Positions 26,901 through 37,743 of a stretch of 64,000 nt of DNA are shown in pieces; position 1 is the stretch's first letter; every line of letters starts with the position of its first letter. Both the position numbers and the translations under genes were made by a program. The notes under the pieces are model-generated. The model searched no databases, was not told where the DNA came from, and saw nothing but the letters and a program-made list of their open reading frames with translations. Source of the stretch: Nymphaea colorata (Eukaryota; Streptophyta; Magnoliopsida; Nymphaeales; Nymphaeaceae); assembly GCF_008831285.2 (NCBI RefSeq), contig NC_045146.1, positions 15,925,149-15,989,148 on the forward strand, in the 5' to 3' direction.

Positions 26901-29900
26901 ACAAAAAATTGTTTTTCAGGAACCATGCTTCAGCAGCCTGAAAGTCCATGAGGGGGAGCTCAGGGAAACTTATTTACTAGACAATAGGAAATACACTTCC
27001 AAATTTTATTTTAGTTGACACTTCCATTATTTCCATCAATCTTTCTTATCCTCCTAAAAACCTTGTATGTTTTTGGGATTAATACATTTGGTGTTCTATT
27101 ATATTAGTGTGATACTTTGTTCCTTCCATGTTTATATCACACTTTCTAACCATTTTCACATTGTTTGTTTTCTATTTCCATCCTGCTTCTATTTAAACTC
27201 ACTTTAGCTTAACAAATCATTTTAAAATAGACTAACATCCTGCATCACAGTATTTTCTAACTCATGTTTCACAAATTCTACATTTGAGATCAATTTTTGT
27301 ATCCATCTTGCAAGCAATGTGACAAGTATATGGCTATTCAAAATTGACAAAAATAAAGGAACAAGAAACAAGGAATGATGCCACTGATAAGTATACTTAA
27401 TCAAAAATTTTAGCATGTTCCATTCACAACAGATAACACAAAAAGGTAATTGACTACTTACAGAAAAAAGGATGCCTTCTTCATTTATAGCCATTGTGTG
27501 GTTACCCCCACAAACCACTTGAACAATCATCTGGTCAGAGAGAGCTTTTACAGGTAGGGGTTTCAACTCACTTTGCAAACTGTCATGTCCTAACTGCCCA
27601 TACTTTCCTCTTCCCCATGTAAACACCTATACAAAATTCAATAATTTGAGAGGCTAGCTGAAGAGACGAAGTTGCTAAAACATTAAATTTTTAAAGTATA
27701 TGAAAATCAGATCCAACAACAGAAAATGACTCTCCAAAAAGAAAAGAAGGAAGAAAGCGGCATATTTTGTAAGAATTGTTTAGAACAATTTAAAAGCTAA
27801 TATCACCAAAAAGGTACAGGTTTTGACAGTTACATAATTTAGCACAATAGATAAGAAAAAGCCAACTGCCACTTCACATTACGATATCATAATTTGACTT
27901 AGAAATTCAATAAAGAACTCCAACACCACAATAAAAGCCTCTAGGTAGCATAAGATGGAACTAAATGAGCCAATGCTATTGCATACCTGGCCATCCACAG
28001 ATAAAGCAGCACTGTGATTTTCTCCACATGCAATCTGGAAAATCAAGAACCACAGCATTATCTTACCTTCACCATGATATGGACTCCAAGTTCTCACAAT
28101 ATCACTTGGATAAAAAATGCAGGTTACAGATCACGAAAAAGGGAATGGAATATGAACTAGGACTCTAAAAATATATCCTAAACTGTGAAATATGGGCATC
28201 ACACCATTAAAAAAAGAAAAGAATGGCGTAACCCCATATGAACATGATGCACATAAACTCCACCCATTTATAGATAGAGATATGCAGTATAAATTTTAAA
28301 CTACATCAAAATTTTATCCATCTCAACAATGTGTCAACATGCAGAAAAAGAGAACCATGACTATCATTGCACATGACATGGATAGTACCTTCAACTTCAA
28401 ATGTCTAATGGACTTAGAACCTACGTTATAGCACAACATATGCACTTCTTACAGGTAGAACAACCTTCTTCATGCTACATGCATAACACAACAATGCACA
28501 ACCAAAAAGGAAAAAATAACAAAATATTAATGTAACATCAAAACTGAAGCTTCTAGGTACAGAAAAATGCATTCAAACTGGTAGCTTGCACAAGAACACA
28601 TGGACTCACTCAAAGAAATAACCCACCAAATAACACTACCTGAATAATTCCCAATCCCCACAACTCCTGCACATGAGTGGGAGTGCAACGGTCATCTGCG
28701 TCGGATAATCCAAGGGCACCATATATACCTTGACCAAAGGAGTATACATCACCACTTCCTGGGAAGCACAGAAGAATAAGCTACACTCTAAAGGTACATA
28801 AACAGAGCAATTTACTACTACCATGGTTAGGGAAAAATTCATGGAAAATAAAATAAATGCCTCCAAAAGCACGTTCCATTCTTGTGCCACTAAAAGAAAA
28901 AAGTTTTATCAGTAGGTTATGGATAGGTAACTTATTCCACCTATAACTTAGATTGGAACAGGTACACAAATATCTGAGGAAGAAAAGGGGAAAGAAGAAA
29001 GCAGCTAACCAAGAAATAGACAATGGTTGCAGAAATAATTCTATTAAGGGTGAATGCCTGGAATTATTAAAGGGTCTTTCTTCAGTGTCCACAGGAATAT
29101 CAGTTCCTGGAGGCTGGGACACATGTCCGGAACGCACTTCATTCCTGGAACAGGAACATGTCTTCCTCTGTTTGCAATGGAGGACAAAATGCAAAAACAC
29201 ATCATTGAAAGAAGCCATTGCAAAAGACCATGAACTAGAAGAGATGAAAGAAGTCATTACCTTCATACTTGCACACATGCACATACACACAATAGCAAGC
29301 AGGCAGCCCCTTCTGCACTTGTGTGTCTGCATGTATGTATCTTTGAATGAGAGAGAGCGGAAGAAGCTGCCCCTTCTCTAAGCAAACAGCAAAAAGAAGG
29401 GGCTGCAACCTGGAGAGAGAGGAAGAGCCAGATGGGGAAAGAGACGTCTACCCCTTCTCCAGCTAAACATCAAAGAGAATAGAGAGAAAGTCCATTGCAA
29501 TTTGCAACAGTCCAAGGCGGAGTAGCAAGAACACATAAAACACACCTCGCAGGAATGCAAAGGCAAGCATTCAGCTTGCTCCTGTTTGACACATTCGCAT
29601 CCCACACACGCAAAGGGAATGCGGTGTTCCTGAAACAAAACGCTACCCAAGAGGAACCTAATTCAGATAATTATTTGAAATTTGATGCAAACTTGATCTG
29701 CTTTAGAAAAATGTCAAAAACCACACAGGATTTCTAATTAGTACTTTCCTACCGATTTGACTAAGGCAACAAAAAAGGAACATTCTAGCCTTCTAGGGTT
29801 TAACTTTAACGACATCTCAGCTAATTTAAGGAAATAGCGAGAAGGACTTTCTTCATAGTTTCTTTATGCGGACTTATCAAATAAACAATTAGATGTAGTA

Positions 29901-32900
29901 ACTTTCAGCTATGCAGTAAATAAGTTCATCGTTTTGAATGGCTCAATTACAGTGTATTAAGTGCATGATCTCTATGTACAATAATGAATCTAGGATGAAT
30001 AAATCCCATTAACTATTGAATTATGTAACTGGATCCAAATAAGACTGCATAAATAGTGTCATTTTTTCTCTACTAAAATTGATTTGAAACCCACACAGGT
30101 TAGTAAAGTTGACAACATGACATCAAAGTGGAGATACTTCTCATAATCTATATACATAGGGAACATAGACCCATGAGGAGCATTGATAATCTTGAATTAC
30201 TGGAAATGATTCCCTCCTGCGAAACCAAGCCATAGCAAGTTATAACGAAAGGTGACAATAGTTATTAAAAGGTAGCAAGTGAGTACAGGTGATTGATGCT
30301 TAGTTAGACTCCCAATCCACAGAAGTACCTAAACCCGACATTTGAGAATAGATAAATGTGCTTATTACCCTTCACAATATAAGTGAAACACAGGCAAACG
30401 CATAGTTGGGGTCTCTTTTATTTACTGTAACTACCATTGCAATGTTGGGCATCCCTGCACATTTGTTAATTAACTCATGGAATGCCCGATGCTAATAAAG
30501 TTTATTTATCTACCCAAGTTTATTTCAGAGGCTATTTCCTCCTAAGTCACACGGACTCTTCTATTTTACTGTTGCACACGAGTCGCATCAAGTCGGGTGC
30601 GCACCGGACATGGGTGCAGCTCTGACTCGCACCCGAGCCCAGTCAACGTGAGTTGGATGCGGTCAGCCGCACCAGACTATATTTGTCCATTTCTGACATG
30701 CACCCGACTCGCGTCAAATTCGAGTCTGATGCGGTCAACCCGCGTCCGGTCTAAATGTGTCCCATTTTTTGGTATTATTGTTGTATACATTTTAGCATTT
30801 TATTTTAGATGCTTGTTCAGTTGTTCTAGAATCTACTATAAAAGTTTTCAAAGTTCAACTAACAAATATACATTGTCAGTTGTGTACATATGCAGCCGTG
30901 CATATATACTGTGCAACTGATATAGTGATATATTGTCATGTTATAATATATATTATAGACTTTTTTATATATGCATTATTTAGCCGACCAGCTGTGGTTA
31001 GTATTGTTCTTTTGAAGTTTTAATTTCAAATTTTCAATTTCTGCTTCTATGATTCTATTAATTTTTTATGTTTTATGTTAGACTGTTAGTATGTCATATT
31101 ACTAAATTACTATACATAATATATTATATATAATATAAGTTGTTCTGATATTTTCCTATGCAATACAATTATGGAAGTATGTTATATACATTAATAACTA
31201 AATTGTAATAATAATATATACATGCTTATTCTGTTTATATATAATAAATTAATAATAATAATAATAAAATACCCTCGCCACACTGCCGCACCTACATTTT
31301 TTGGGATGTGCCACTCCAGCACCCGCACCCCGCACTCATGTGACATATGTTTCCTCTATTTTTTCAGGTGTCATAAACAAAAATACTTAGTATAATGACC
31401 CAAATTCAATACAACTGGAACAGTCGTTGCAAAGAAACAAAAGCAGGGGTTACAGTGAGGATGAACATGGTATTGTATTCACAGATTTTTAGGTCATATA
31501 GATTATCAACTTAAAATCAACCACTGAAAGCAGCTTTGTTTCCTTTCACTTAAAGAAAAAAAAAATCATATAAAACCATAAGTAGGTGAAACCCATCAAT
31601 CATTTGTTCATCCCATTTCTTCAGATATCAACCTGTCAATGCAAGTGTATGAGCAGCCCCACAAGCAACACGAACAAAATGCAGTTCCTGAGATCCCCTG
31701 ACAACGCGTGGTTGAATCACATCGACAACTTCAATCATATCCTTGAGGCCTAATTGACCAAACTCTGATGCTCCCCAAGACACCAAAGCACCCAAATCTG
31801 CGGCAATACCATAACAATCAATTAGCTGCCAGTCAAAGCTTCAGAAGGGGACCAGAAAAGGAAATGGAAAAAGAAAGACAAGGCAAGAAAAAGTTAGTAC
31901 ACAACTTCTAGCAAATGACTGACAAACATGAGTTTTGGTCTCCTCTACGTGAATAAAATGTTAACATGTCCTAGGGTACGTCCAGTGGATTATGGAAACA
32001 TACTAACACATGGGCATTAAAATGTAAGCTGTAACATAAGCAAAAGCGAACAAAAATGCAGAGGTACCAGTAACAGCTACTGTGTGAGCTTGTCCGCAGG
32101 CTACATGTGTAATCCGGTAGATGTCTAAGGCAGATACTCTTGCAGGTAAAAGCTGTGATTCCCGTGATCCTATTCCAAGCTGCCCATACTCATTACTGCC
32201 AGTCATGAATAGGTCACCATCTCCTGAATTAATAACAAGCGGTTGATTGCAAACAGAAAGTTAAAGCTGCATGAAGGGAAAATATTAAGCACTTGTATGC
32301 ATATATGAACTATGAGCTACAAAGTGGATTGCAATTTATAATGTATCACATGGTTGCTTCAGAAAACTCTCACCAGTGAGAAAGGCAGTATGATATTCAC
32401 TTCCGGAAATATGTACGACAGATTTGTCCAATAAAGATTCGACAAAATTTGGGTACTCACGTCCGACATCGTCCCCCAAACCAAGCTGTCCCAGATCTCC
32501 TCTACCCCAAGCAAATACTACAAAAGGGCATAACAAAGTATATGAGTATAATTAATAAAATAAATCAAATCATACTGTTTTCCGATAACCATGGAGTTCA
32601 AAATCAATATATGAATCCAAGAAACCAACCTTACAAGATCCTAAAACATCAAACTTCATACGTTTATGATTCGTATAAACGAACCCTCGTTGAAGCTATA
32701 CCTGAAAGACGGAATTTTCTTTCCCTTGAGTGATTTCCTGAAAGGCCAATTACTAAACTATATATTCGCGATGGAAATTGAAATTGGACGACAGGTATGA
32801 CCGATCTGATTGTCCAGATTTTGGATATCCCAAACTATTGCACTAAGTAGCCAAGCTTCGGATGATCGTATAATAGCGTTTGGTATGCGTTTATGTTTCA

Positions 32901-33593
32901 CAAAAATGACGCTCTCGAAGCTACACCTGAAAGACAGTTTTCATTTCCCGGAGTAATTACCTGACATGCAGACTGTTAAACCATATTCACGCCAAAATTG
33001 ACGAATAACAGGCATAACCAATTTCATCTTCTCGATTTCTTAAAACCAAATATTGCACGATAAGAACGGTCGACTAGTGAATTATATGAACATCGCGGCA
33101 CTTCAATTCAATTGTTCCCAGAAAAAATGGCGTCGGCTCAGCATCACGTACACAACCCTAATGACGTGAACTCGAAGCAAAACCAATGGCGACAAAGGTT
33201 TGATGAACAATTAGAACTCACACTTCATAGCTGAAGTGGCAGATTGAACAAATTGGAGACAAATGACTCAAATCCTCCAAGGGAATCGCACCAATACCAC
33301 GAACCTACAATCACCAACTACCACGATCAACAGCAACCATATTCCAATTAACATTCGCAATTGCTTTCATCAAATCGAAAACCTTTCCCCTGATGTTAAC
33401 GAAAGAACTAACAGTTTAACAATCGCAATCAATCCCCACGTACAACTGACCAAAATGGGGGCAAGATACAAGCGGCCGTACCACACGAATTGACCTGAGA
33501 AAATCGAGAATTGAAGCGGATATCGTCGCGGATATCAGTGATATGCAACGGCTGTTGGGACGAGGATGGGGCGACCGAAGGAGAGTCCTCCAT
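1345..33593 (-). CDS. HERC-type E3 ubiquitin ligase (RCC1 repeats + HECT domain), complete
   Basis: The 32 exons I reconstructed sum to 3546 nt, or 1181 aa, with all junction phases consistent. Residues about 38-415 form seven RCC1 blades, recognisable by motifs such as [36 protein letters not shown] and [12 protein letters not shown]. Residues about 838-1181 form a HECT domain, with [20 protein letters not shown] near the end, and the catalytic cysteine in PTSHTCFN (Cys1149, codon 1446-1444). HECT ligases accept ubiquitin from an E2 onto this cysteine and pass it to substrates; the RCC1 propeller usually binds partners. Length and architecture match animal small HERCs (HERC3/4, about 1050 aa). 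The start MEDSPSV at 33593 follows a TATA box by about 115 nt. The substrate is unknown. The end of exon 1 is the least certain boundary. The gene spans 32 kb because of long, transposon-bearing introns. Confidence 0.93.
7418..7592. repeat. Tandem duplication of an 85-bp intron segment
   Basis: Two adjacent copies, 7418-7502 and 7503-7592, each run from TTGAAGCTTGTGCTTTGACC through a poly-A run to ATATATCACAAAGTAT. They differ essentially only in poly-A length (about 12 versus 16). The block lies in HERC intron 22, about 40 bp upstream (in transcript sense) of the exon 23 acceptor. On the gene strand the poly-A runs become duplicated polypyrimidine tracts. Confidence 0.9.
7593..9611. other. 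HERC intron 22, remainder
   Basis: AT-rich intron sequence between exons 22 and 23, with short chance frames only. I recognise no transposon protein, repeat boundary or RNA gene here. Confidence 0.4.
10432..11955. other. HERC intron 19, with a (TG)n microsatellite
   Basis: Intron sequence between exons 19 and 20. It contains a run of TG dinucleotides at 11821-11841, a poly-A tract near 11732-11748 and a short C-rich run near 11900-11908. No coding content is recognised. Confidence 0.5.
12362..14715. other. HERC intron 16
   Basis: This 2.35-kb intron between exons 16 and 17 is AT-rich with a short AC microsatellite near 13826. Frames of up to about 96 codons on the minus strand (12762-13052) show no family motifs. 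Nothing else is recognisable. Confidence 0.4.
15817..15932. repeat. 11-bp inverted repeat enclosing direct repeats
   Basis: GGTTCAACAGG near 15817-15827 is the exact reverse complement of CCTGTTGAACC near 15922-15932. Between them are two imperfect direct repeats of about 22 bp (AATGCCTGAAAAGGGGGTCC and AATGCTCGAAAAGGAGGTCC). This may be part of a decayed MITE in HERC intron 15. No target duplication was found. Confidence 0.45.
17802..18420 (+). mobile_element. Probable LTR remnant (solo LTR-like) in HERC intron 14
   Basis: The segment starts TGTTAGGACACATC and ends GATGTCTAACA, which are imperfect inverted termini with TG...CA ends. Inside, in LTR order, are a TATA box (18164-18171) and an AATAAA signal (18222-18227). 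This organisation resembles a plant Ty1/copia LTR. There is no matching partner LTR in the window, no primer site directly after it, and no matching 5-bp target duplication (flanks AAAGG and GCCAG). It could be an old or truncated copy, or a coincidence of motifs. Confidence 0.4.
17930..17965. repeat. Compound (TG)n(TA)n microsatellite
   Basis: A run of TG dinucleotides passes directly into a run of TA dinucleotides inside the LTR-like segment of HERC intron 14. Confidence 0.9.
18432..18454. repeat. (CT)n microsatellite
   Basis: A slightly interrupted CT dinucleotide run in HERC intron 14, just after the LTR-like segment. On the gene strand it reads GA. Confidence 0.85.
19148..19168. repeat. 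(GA)n microsatellite
   Basis: A GA dinucleotide run, followed by further purine-rich sequence with a second short GA run near 19220-19235. Both are in HERC intron 14. Confidence 0.85.
20055..20096. repeat. Two exact copies of a 21-bp unit
   Basis: CATAAAATGTAAAAAAGGTAT is present twice in direct tandem (20055-20075 and 20076-20096) in HERC intron 14. This looks like a simple replication-slippage duplication. Confidence 0.9.
23401..23405. repeat. Target-site duplication, left copy
   Basis: CTCAC directly before the 5' LTR matches CTCAC at 25310-25314 directly after the 3' LTR. Five bases is the usual duplication length for plant LTR-retrotransposon integrases. Confidence 0.92.
23406..23717 (+). 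repeat. 5' LTR
   Basis: 312 bp, TG...CA ends. It carries its own TATA box (TATATAA, 23504-23510), followed by a run of TTTAG/TTAG short repeats near 23615-23655. The TATA box should start element transcription on the plus strand, against the direction of the host gene. Confidence 0.95.
23720..23731 (+). other. Primer-binding site for initiator tRNA-Met
   Basis: TGGTATCAGAGC two bases after the 5' LTR is the standard plant retrotransposon primer site complementary to the 3' end of initiator tRNA-Met. It marks the start of minus-strand DNA synthesis. Confidence 0.93.
23747..24388 (+). CDS. 213-aa gag-like frame of the mini-retrotransposon
   Basis: The frame starts at the first ATG after the primer site, 16 nt downstream of it. 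Its first 60 residues look like a coiled coil rich in Leu and Glu ([15 protein letters not shown], then [11 protein letters not shown]), as in the N-terminal leader of many plant gag proteins. The rest is Gly/Pro/Ala-rich and low in similarity to anything I know. There is no CCHC zinc knuckle, protease or reverse transcriptase motif. The DNA from about 24100 to 24620 is clearly GC-rich compared with the AT-rich LTRs and surrounding intron, so part of it could be captured sequence. Whether a protein is made is unknown; the overlapping minus frames at 23952-24521 are probably shadows. Confidence 0.45.
   Translation: MKDQIWQTLLQQESDLSCLREEVAAFTTKVDALGVSLDRLMDECREVFRQALQNMQINVQSYRAIPANVIPNLCALGAVEPSQGYLARDTRVLWGILNASLEGVPAGGPLPTGVANPTPGLPARVALFSSEGGGESAASSSHRQAEISALVGLPTHEQMKASCPAKGAWVDQAKRDGYPCFHHRSVVVQETPLALLQNRRCRRLPAPFRLLLV
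24989..24995 (+). other. Polypurine tract
   Basis: AGGGGAG just before the 3' LTR (two T residues intervene) is in the place and form expected for the plus-strand primer. Immediately upstream (24928-24990) a frame ending [10 protein letters not shown] and a stop looks like the tail of a pol-type frame. This suggests derivation from a larger, probably Ty3/gypsy-type, parent. Confidence 0.75.
24998..25309 (+). repeat. 3' LTR
   Basis: 312 bp, read as identical to the 5' LTR. It also carries the TATA box, so it could drive transcription outward through HERC exon 11 in antisense. Confidence 0.95.
25310..25314. repeat. Target-site duplication, right copy
   Basis: CTCAC directly after the 3' LTR, identical to the left flank. 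Confidence 0.92.
28759..31632. other. HERC intron 4, with overlapping open frames
   Basis: This 2.87-kb intron lies between exons 4 and 5. At 28953-29381 (plus, 142 codons) and 28781-29332 (minus, 183 codons) both strands are open, with no motif I recognise. GCAGCCCCTTCT near 29306 and its reverse complement near 29394 form a short inverted repeat. The remainder is AT-rich except for the GC-rich patch listed separately. Confidence 0.45.
30575..31345. mobile_element. Possible MITE-like element in HERC intron 4
   Basis: A GC-rich left part (about 30575-30760, repeated CGCACCCGA/ACTCGC words) and a GC-rich right end (31275-31345, with CCAGCACCCGCACCCCGCAC) enclose an AT-rich core. Clustered GCACCC words at both ends resemble hAT-type MITEs common in plant genomes. 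I could not define exact inverted termini or an 8-bp target duplication, so the boundaries are approximate. Confidence 0.3.
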
Positions 33594-33706
33594 TTCGGGC
33601 GACGATGGAAGAGGACACCCGAGAGTCCCTCCCTTACAATCCAGAACAAACGACGAGTCGTGTCTCGACAACGTCTCTCCGTGGTCTTTCGTACCTTTCT
33701 TGCCCA

Positions 33707-33715
33707 ATATATATA
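33707..33715 (-). promoter_or_regulatory. TATA box of the HERC-like gene
   Basis: Read on the minus strand, the run TATATATAT lies about 115 nt upstream of the chosen ATG at 33593. It would place transcription start near 33680 and leave a 5' UTR of roughly 90 nt. An in-frame ATG at 33707 overlaps the TATA box itself, which argues against that longer start. Confidence 0.5.
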
Positions 33716-36700
33716 GGACGCGAAGATCGATGGATTGCGCCGACGTTCTGCCGCCAGTTTTCAGTTTCTCGTTATTTCATGCGCCGTCCATAAATTTTGC
33801 TATAATTTGTTGGGTAGGATGATTGTCATGACATTTACCCAAACGTGGCCTTCGTGTTTTCAAATTAGATTAGATGCTCTGACCTATTGAAAATTACCTT
33901 GTTTTATTCACTGTGAATGCACCTCTTATGAACCATAGTTACCAAAAATTTTATTCTTTTTTATAACCTTGGCTCCCTGACTTTGAATTAAGTTGCTGCT
34001 CTATAATGCTTCTCTAGTTTCATTGCCTATGCTAATGTAATATTTTTCAAAACATTCAATACCCTGCTTTCATCATTTTACACCCGATGTTTGATGTCAT
34101 TTCATACCATTTGTGCACTGCCTAAATATTTCAATGCTGATTAATCTAAAGCAAGATTGCACTAATACTTTGACGAAGGAAGACAAAATGCGAAACTAGA
34201 TTAATGGGTATCTGCTTGTTTTAGTTGTAGTATCCTGACCTTAGTCCAAGTCTAATGCTATCTTTGTGAAGCTCGACTAACCTAAGTCCAGCTCTTAATA
34301 TTATCAGCTAAATTCTAGCCAGTGACATCTTTGAATCTTCTTTACTTTTTTTCCTTTTCCCTTACGCCTTTAAGCTTGTTTCAACTTCAACGATCACCTG
34401 TATATAAACTTTTTGGCAGTGACTTTTGGGGGGCATGTTCCCCTGCAGATGTTTTCTTGAACTTCAATATCTGATATAAAAAAAAAGGGAAATTCGGGAT
34501 TGCTTCCTTTTTCTTTTATCGACTGCCTCGCACTTGAGTTACTAACTAAGTCATGTCTGGTTTAATAAAATTCATTAAAGAATGTTTTTAAGATTTAAAT
34601 GTGGTGCAACAAACAATGGTTCCTACTGTGTTTGCCAGATTCAGTCCATCAGGGAGGCTGCTAAAAGAAGTTGCAGAGGATAACATAAGACGGTCTACGC
34701 TTTTGAAATAAATGTTAAATGAGATGGACAGGAGATGAAGTGTTTCCCGTCTTTTTTTTAGTTGCGCTGCAACTAACGTGGCAAATCCATCTCCGCTCGA
34801 CTGATGCCGAAGACGTCGACGCCTGTCAAAAAGTCAAAGTCGAACTTTCATTAGCTCCAATGTATGTGGGTTGTCATCGGCTCAAATAGATCTCTCACAC
34901 AGTTTCATAAAGCATTTGGGAAAAGCACAACAATAGAGTTTTTATGAACACATTCTCTTTGTCTAAGTCCGTCGCTCGTCTTGTGCAGAAAGATGTTCAT
35001 TTTGTCATTTGACTGCGACGGCATCCTCCTTCTGCGGCTGTGTGATGGTATCGTTCCGTCCTTTCACTCTCTTTTCACATCTCTTTTTTTGTTCTCTATG
35101 AGTTGTATTATATATTTTCTTTTTTGCTTATATTTTACGATTTGTTACTGTAACTAAGAAATTTCTTGTCTAAGAGACTTTTTTTGATATACATTCTCAT
35201 TTTATCCGCTCTCTCATTTTATCCACTCTCTCTTTCTGTTTTTTTTTTTTGGATCGCCGTTGCCCAAATTTCCTTAACTCCGCTAACACGAGTTCCAAAA
35301 GTCCATTGGAAGGAGGTTTAGAAGTCAATTTTCACATTTGGCATGGTGGAATTGAGATTTAGCTTTAAACACGTAATTGTGGTTGGCGCCTACACTTTGC
35401 ACAACGCAAAGTATGTGAAGGTTTTATGGTGTACCAGACTTTACAACTTTAATCGATCGAGCGACAAGTCTCTAGACTCTGGTGAGTCGAGTTCAACACT
35501 TGCTATACGTTTATCATACAATGTCCTCTTCTTCATTGTTTGTAGTTCAATTGGTTTAGTGGGTAACTTGTGGTGATGAACACAAGCCAAGTGGAGCTCG
35601 GCTCGACAGCCAAAATACTCAGATTGAGCTCTGTTCAAGCTCGAGTCCAGCTCCATGAGTTGGGCTTGAGCTCCATTCTAGGGGCTCCATTCAACTTGGA
35701 AGATGAGAATTCATTGAAGCCAACAAAAAGAAAAAAAAAAGTCGAGCTGGACTAAAGATAAACAGATTCGAACCGTTAACAAAATAGAAAAAAAAAGCTT
35801 TCTATTCTTGCCGCCTGCAGGTATACCTTTCTCTCTCTCTCTCTCTCTCTCGATTGAGGATCGCCGTCCGGCAGCCCTCGCCCCCTCTTTCAGTCTCTAT
35901 GTCCCTCTGTTCATCGAGGAAGGGCTGCCTGGCGGCCTTCCTCAGTCTTTTTCACTATTGAGGTGTGAAAGCAAACTTATTATTTTAAAGGTACTTGAAT
36001 TCCTTTTCACCTTTTAGCTATAGAGTTTTTACTTTTTGTGAGATGCCCGTGGCTCGTTGAACATTTGTAATTTGAAAAAATGGCGATGCACGAGGATGAG
36101 TTCTTATTTCTGGTGACTTTTTTTCTTTGTTGAGTTTTTTACTTGCTCGTCTTTTCTAGTGTGTGATATAATCTCCTAGTTTCTTGTGCTGCTCTTGTCT
36201 CGTTTCCTTTGCCATCATTTTTTGTGTGTCAAAGAGCTCATTCATTTCTTGTTTCTTCATTCTTTGTCTTTCTCAAGCTGTTAAAGGGAAGACGCAGATG
36301 GTGTTATATAAATTCGTTCAGACTATGATTTGTCTGTTTAACAAGTTTTGGTGTCCACCAAACATTGAATTTTTTGCCTCAAAAAAATTTACAGGCCATC
36401 ATACATGGCCTGGATTAGGAAAAACGTAAAATTTTCTTGACCGTACACTTACCTTGCATATTATTTTCCTTGAAAAAATCTTTCCTCAAAAAAAGTCTGT
36501 GCCATCAAACGGGGCCTAAAGGAACTTAACCAAGCCGGGTCCGAGGTACTCGAGTCGGTGTTTACCTGAGTCATTTGGCACAAACTTTGTCGGGGATTTG
36601 CCTTAAACCTGAGTCCCCAAATCGAAATACGCTAAGTAGTTGCGCGGGCGCTACGACGCAGGCAAATGAGGTTGGGTTTGATTGTTTCGAACCGTATACC

Positions 36701-37743
36701 GCGTGGCTTTCTCAGATGATCAGATCCGTCGTGGCTGAACTGAGCGCTGCCGAACTAAGAGCGTGGACGGGCTTGCCGTGGGTTTTCACTCCCCCGGTAC
36801 AGGTGCGGCAACGGCGTCGTCTTCCCGGGTGTTCAGGTTAGTTACCTCCATGTTCCGTGCACGTCGTCCTCAAAATTTGGTCAGTTAATGCGCGCGTGGA
36901 AATGGCGATCGCCTGAAGAATGGAAGAGAAAAATGGAGGTAAGAAATACGAAGACTTGTCTGCTATTTGTCTTTGTAGCCGAGACATTAGTTTCACTCAA
37001 TCTGATAGTACATATACGATACTGGTTGCTGTGAGTTGCTAGTCGATTTAAAGAAGTTATATCGAGGCGAAAAGAGGGTAGAAAGAAAGCACCGGGGTGG
37101 TTACGTACGCCAACTGTTTGTAGTAAGACCTGGGCAGATTCTTATGGGGTTTCAGTTGTTTTTCTTGAAGCTCTCCAATACATATTAGGACAAATTTTGA
37201 TACCACTTATGATAGTTTTGTTGGAACGATTAAGAATTGGTTTTGGAAGGCAATGGCAGTTTTTTTTGGGCCTTGCATTAATTCTCAAAGTGGATCGTTT
37301 TCAGGTCCGAAAACTTCGGTGGTTCGACGAAATGCGATGGCCAGTAGCACCTCTGTATCTTATGGTTGGCTATATGATTAAAAAACCATTTTTTTTAAAG
37401 TGTTAAGTTGGTTTTATTACGTTTTATGACCTTTATTTTTCATTTTCCTAGTTAAGATCCTGACGTCCATAATGAAGATTTTGGTACGTATGTAAATTAA
37501 ACGTTTGTAGTAAGGGCTGCACGCGGGTTGATTCTCTCAAACTCTTCAACACGGCAAAATTTCTGACATTGGTCGTGGAAGTTTCAGGACTGGAGCATTG
37601 TAAGTGGGGTGTTCTTCCTGTGAGTGTAAATTTTCATGTGCCTCTCTGCGATGGTAGGGAGCTATGGTGTTCCCTTGCTGGCTTGTGTTGATATCATTCC
37701 CATATTCTAGGCGTCGGTACGGAAGTTGGAACAGACACTTAAG
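33716..37743. other. Intergenic region between divergent HERC-like and GCP5 genes
   Basis: It must hold both promoters. A (CT)n run lies at 35829-35851. Around 35580-35760 there are repeated GAGCTCGAG/GCTCGAGTC-type words, resembling a hAT-MITE fragment. A GC-rich patch at 36560-36840 has an 88-codon plus frame (36575-36841) with no motifs. No exon or RNA gene is recognisable. Confidence 0.5.

Larger units (their letters stand above)
22088..33593 (-). other. HERC-like gene, exons 1-13 (RCC1 propeller and linker)
   Basis: Exons in transcript order: 33593-33482, 32517-32374, 32223-32068, 31797-31633, 28758-28640, 28034-27987, 27626-27462, 26797-26601, 26512-26390, 26290-26059, 25908-25752, 22335-22259, 22177-22088. 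Exons 2-9 encode the seven RCC1 blades, and most junctions fall inside the turn between blades. Exon 4 joins exon 5 as [15 protein letters not shown] across a 2.9-kb intron, which closes blade 4 cleanly. Exon 1 could instead end at 33495 (GTCAAT donor), but only the GTACGG donor after 33482 gives the phase needed by exon 2. Exon 10 encodes a low-similarity hydrophilic linker; exons 11-13 begin the helical middle region. Confidence 0.85.

Noticed and set aside
33594-33707. Longer HERC start at an upstream in-frame ATG (33707)
   Set aside because: That ATG abuts the TATA box and would lie upstream of the expected transcription start.
36340-36530. MITE suspected from GGCCATCATACATGGCC and CATCAAACGGGGCC words
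   Set aside because: The first is only a short palindrome, and I found no matching inverted end or target duplication for the second.
36575-36841. 88-codon frame in a GC-rich patch upstream of GCP5
   Set aside because: No conserved motif and no splice link to GCP5; it could be promoter-associated GC enrichment.
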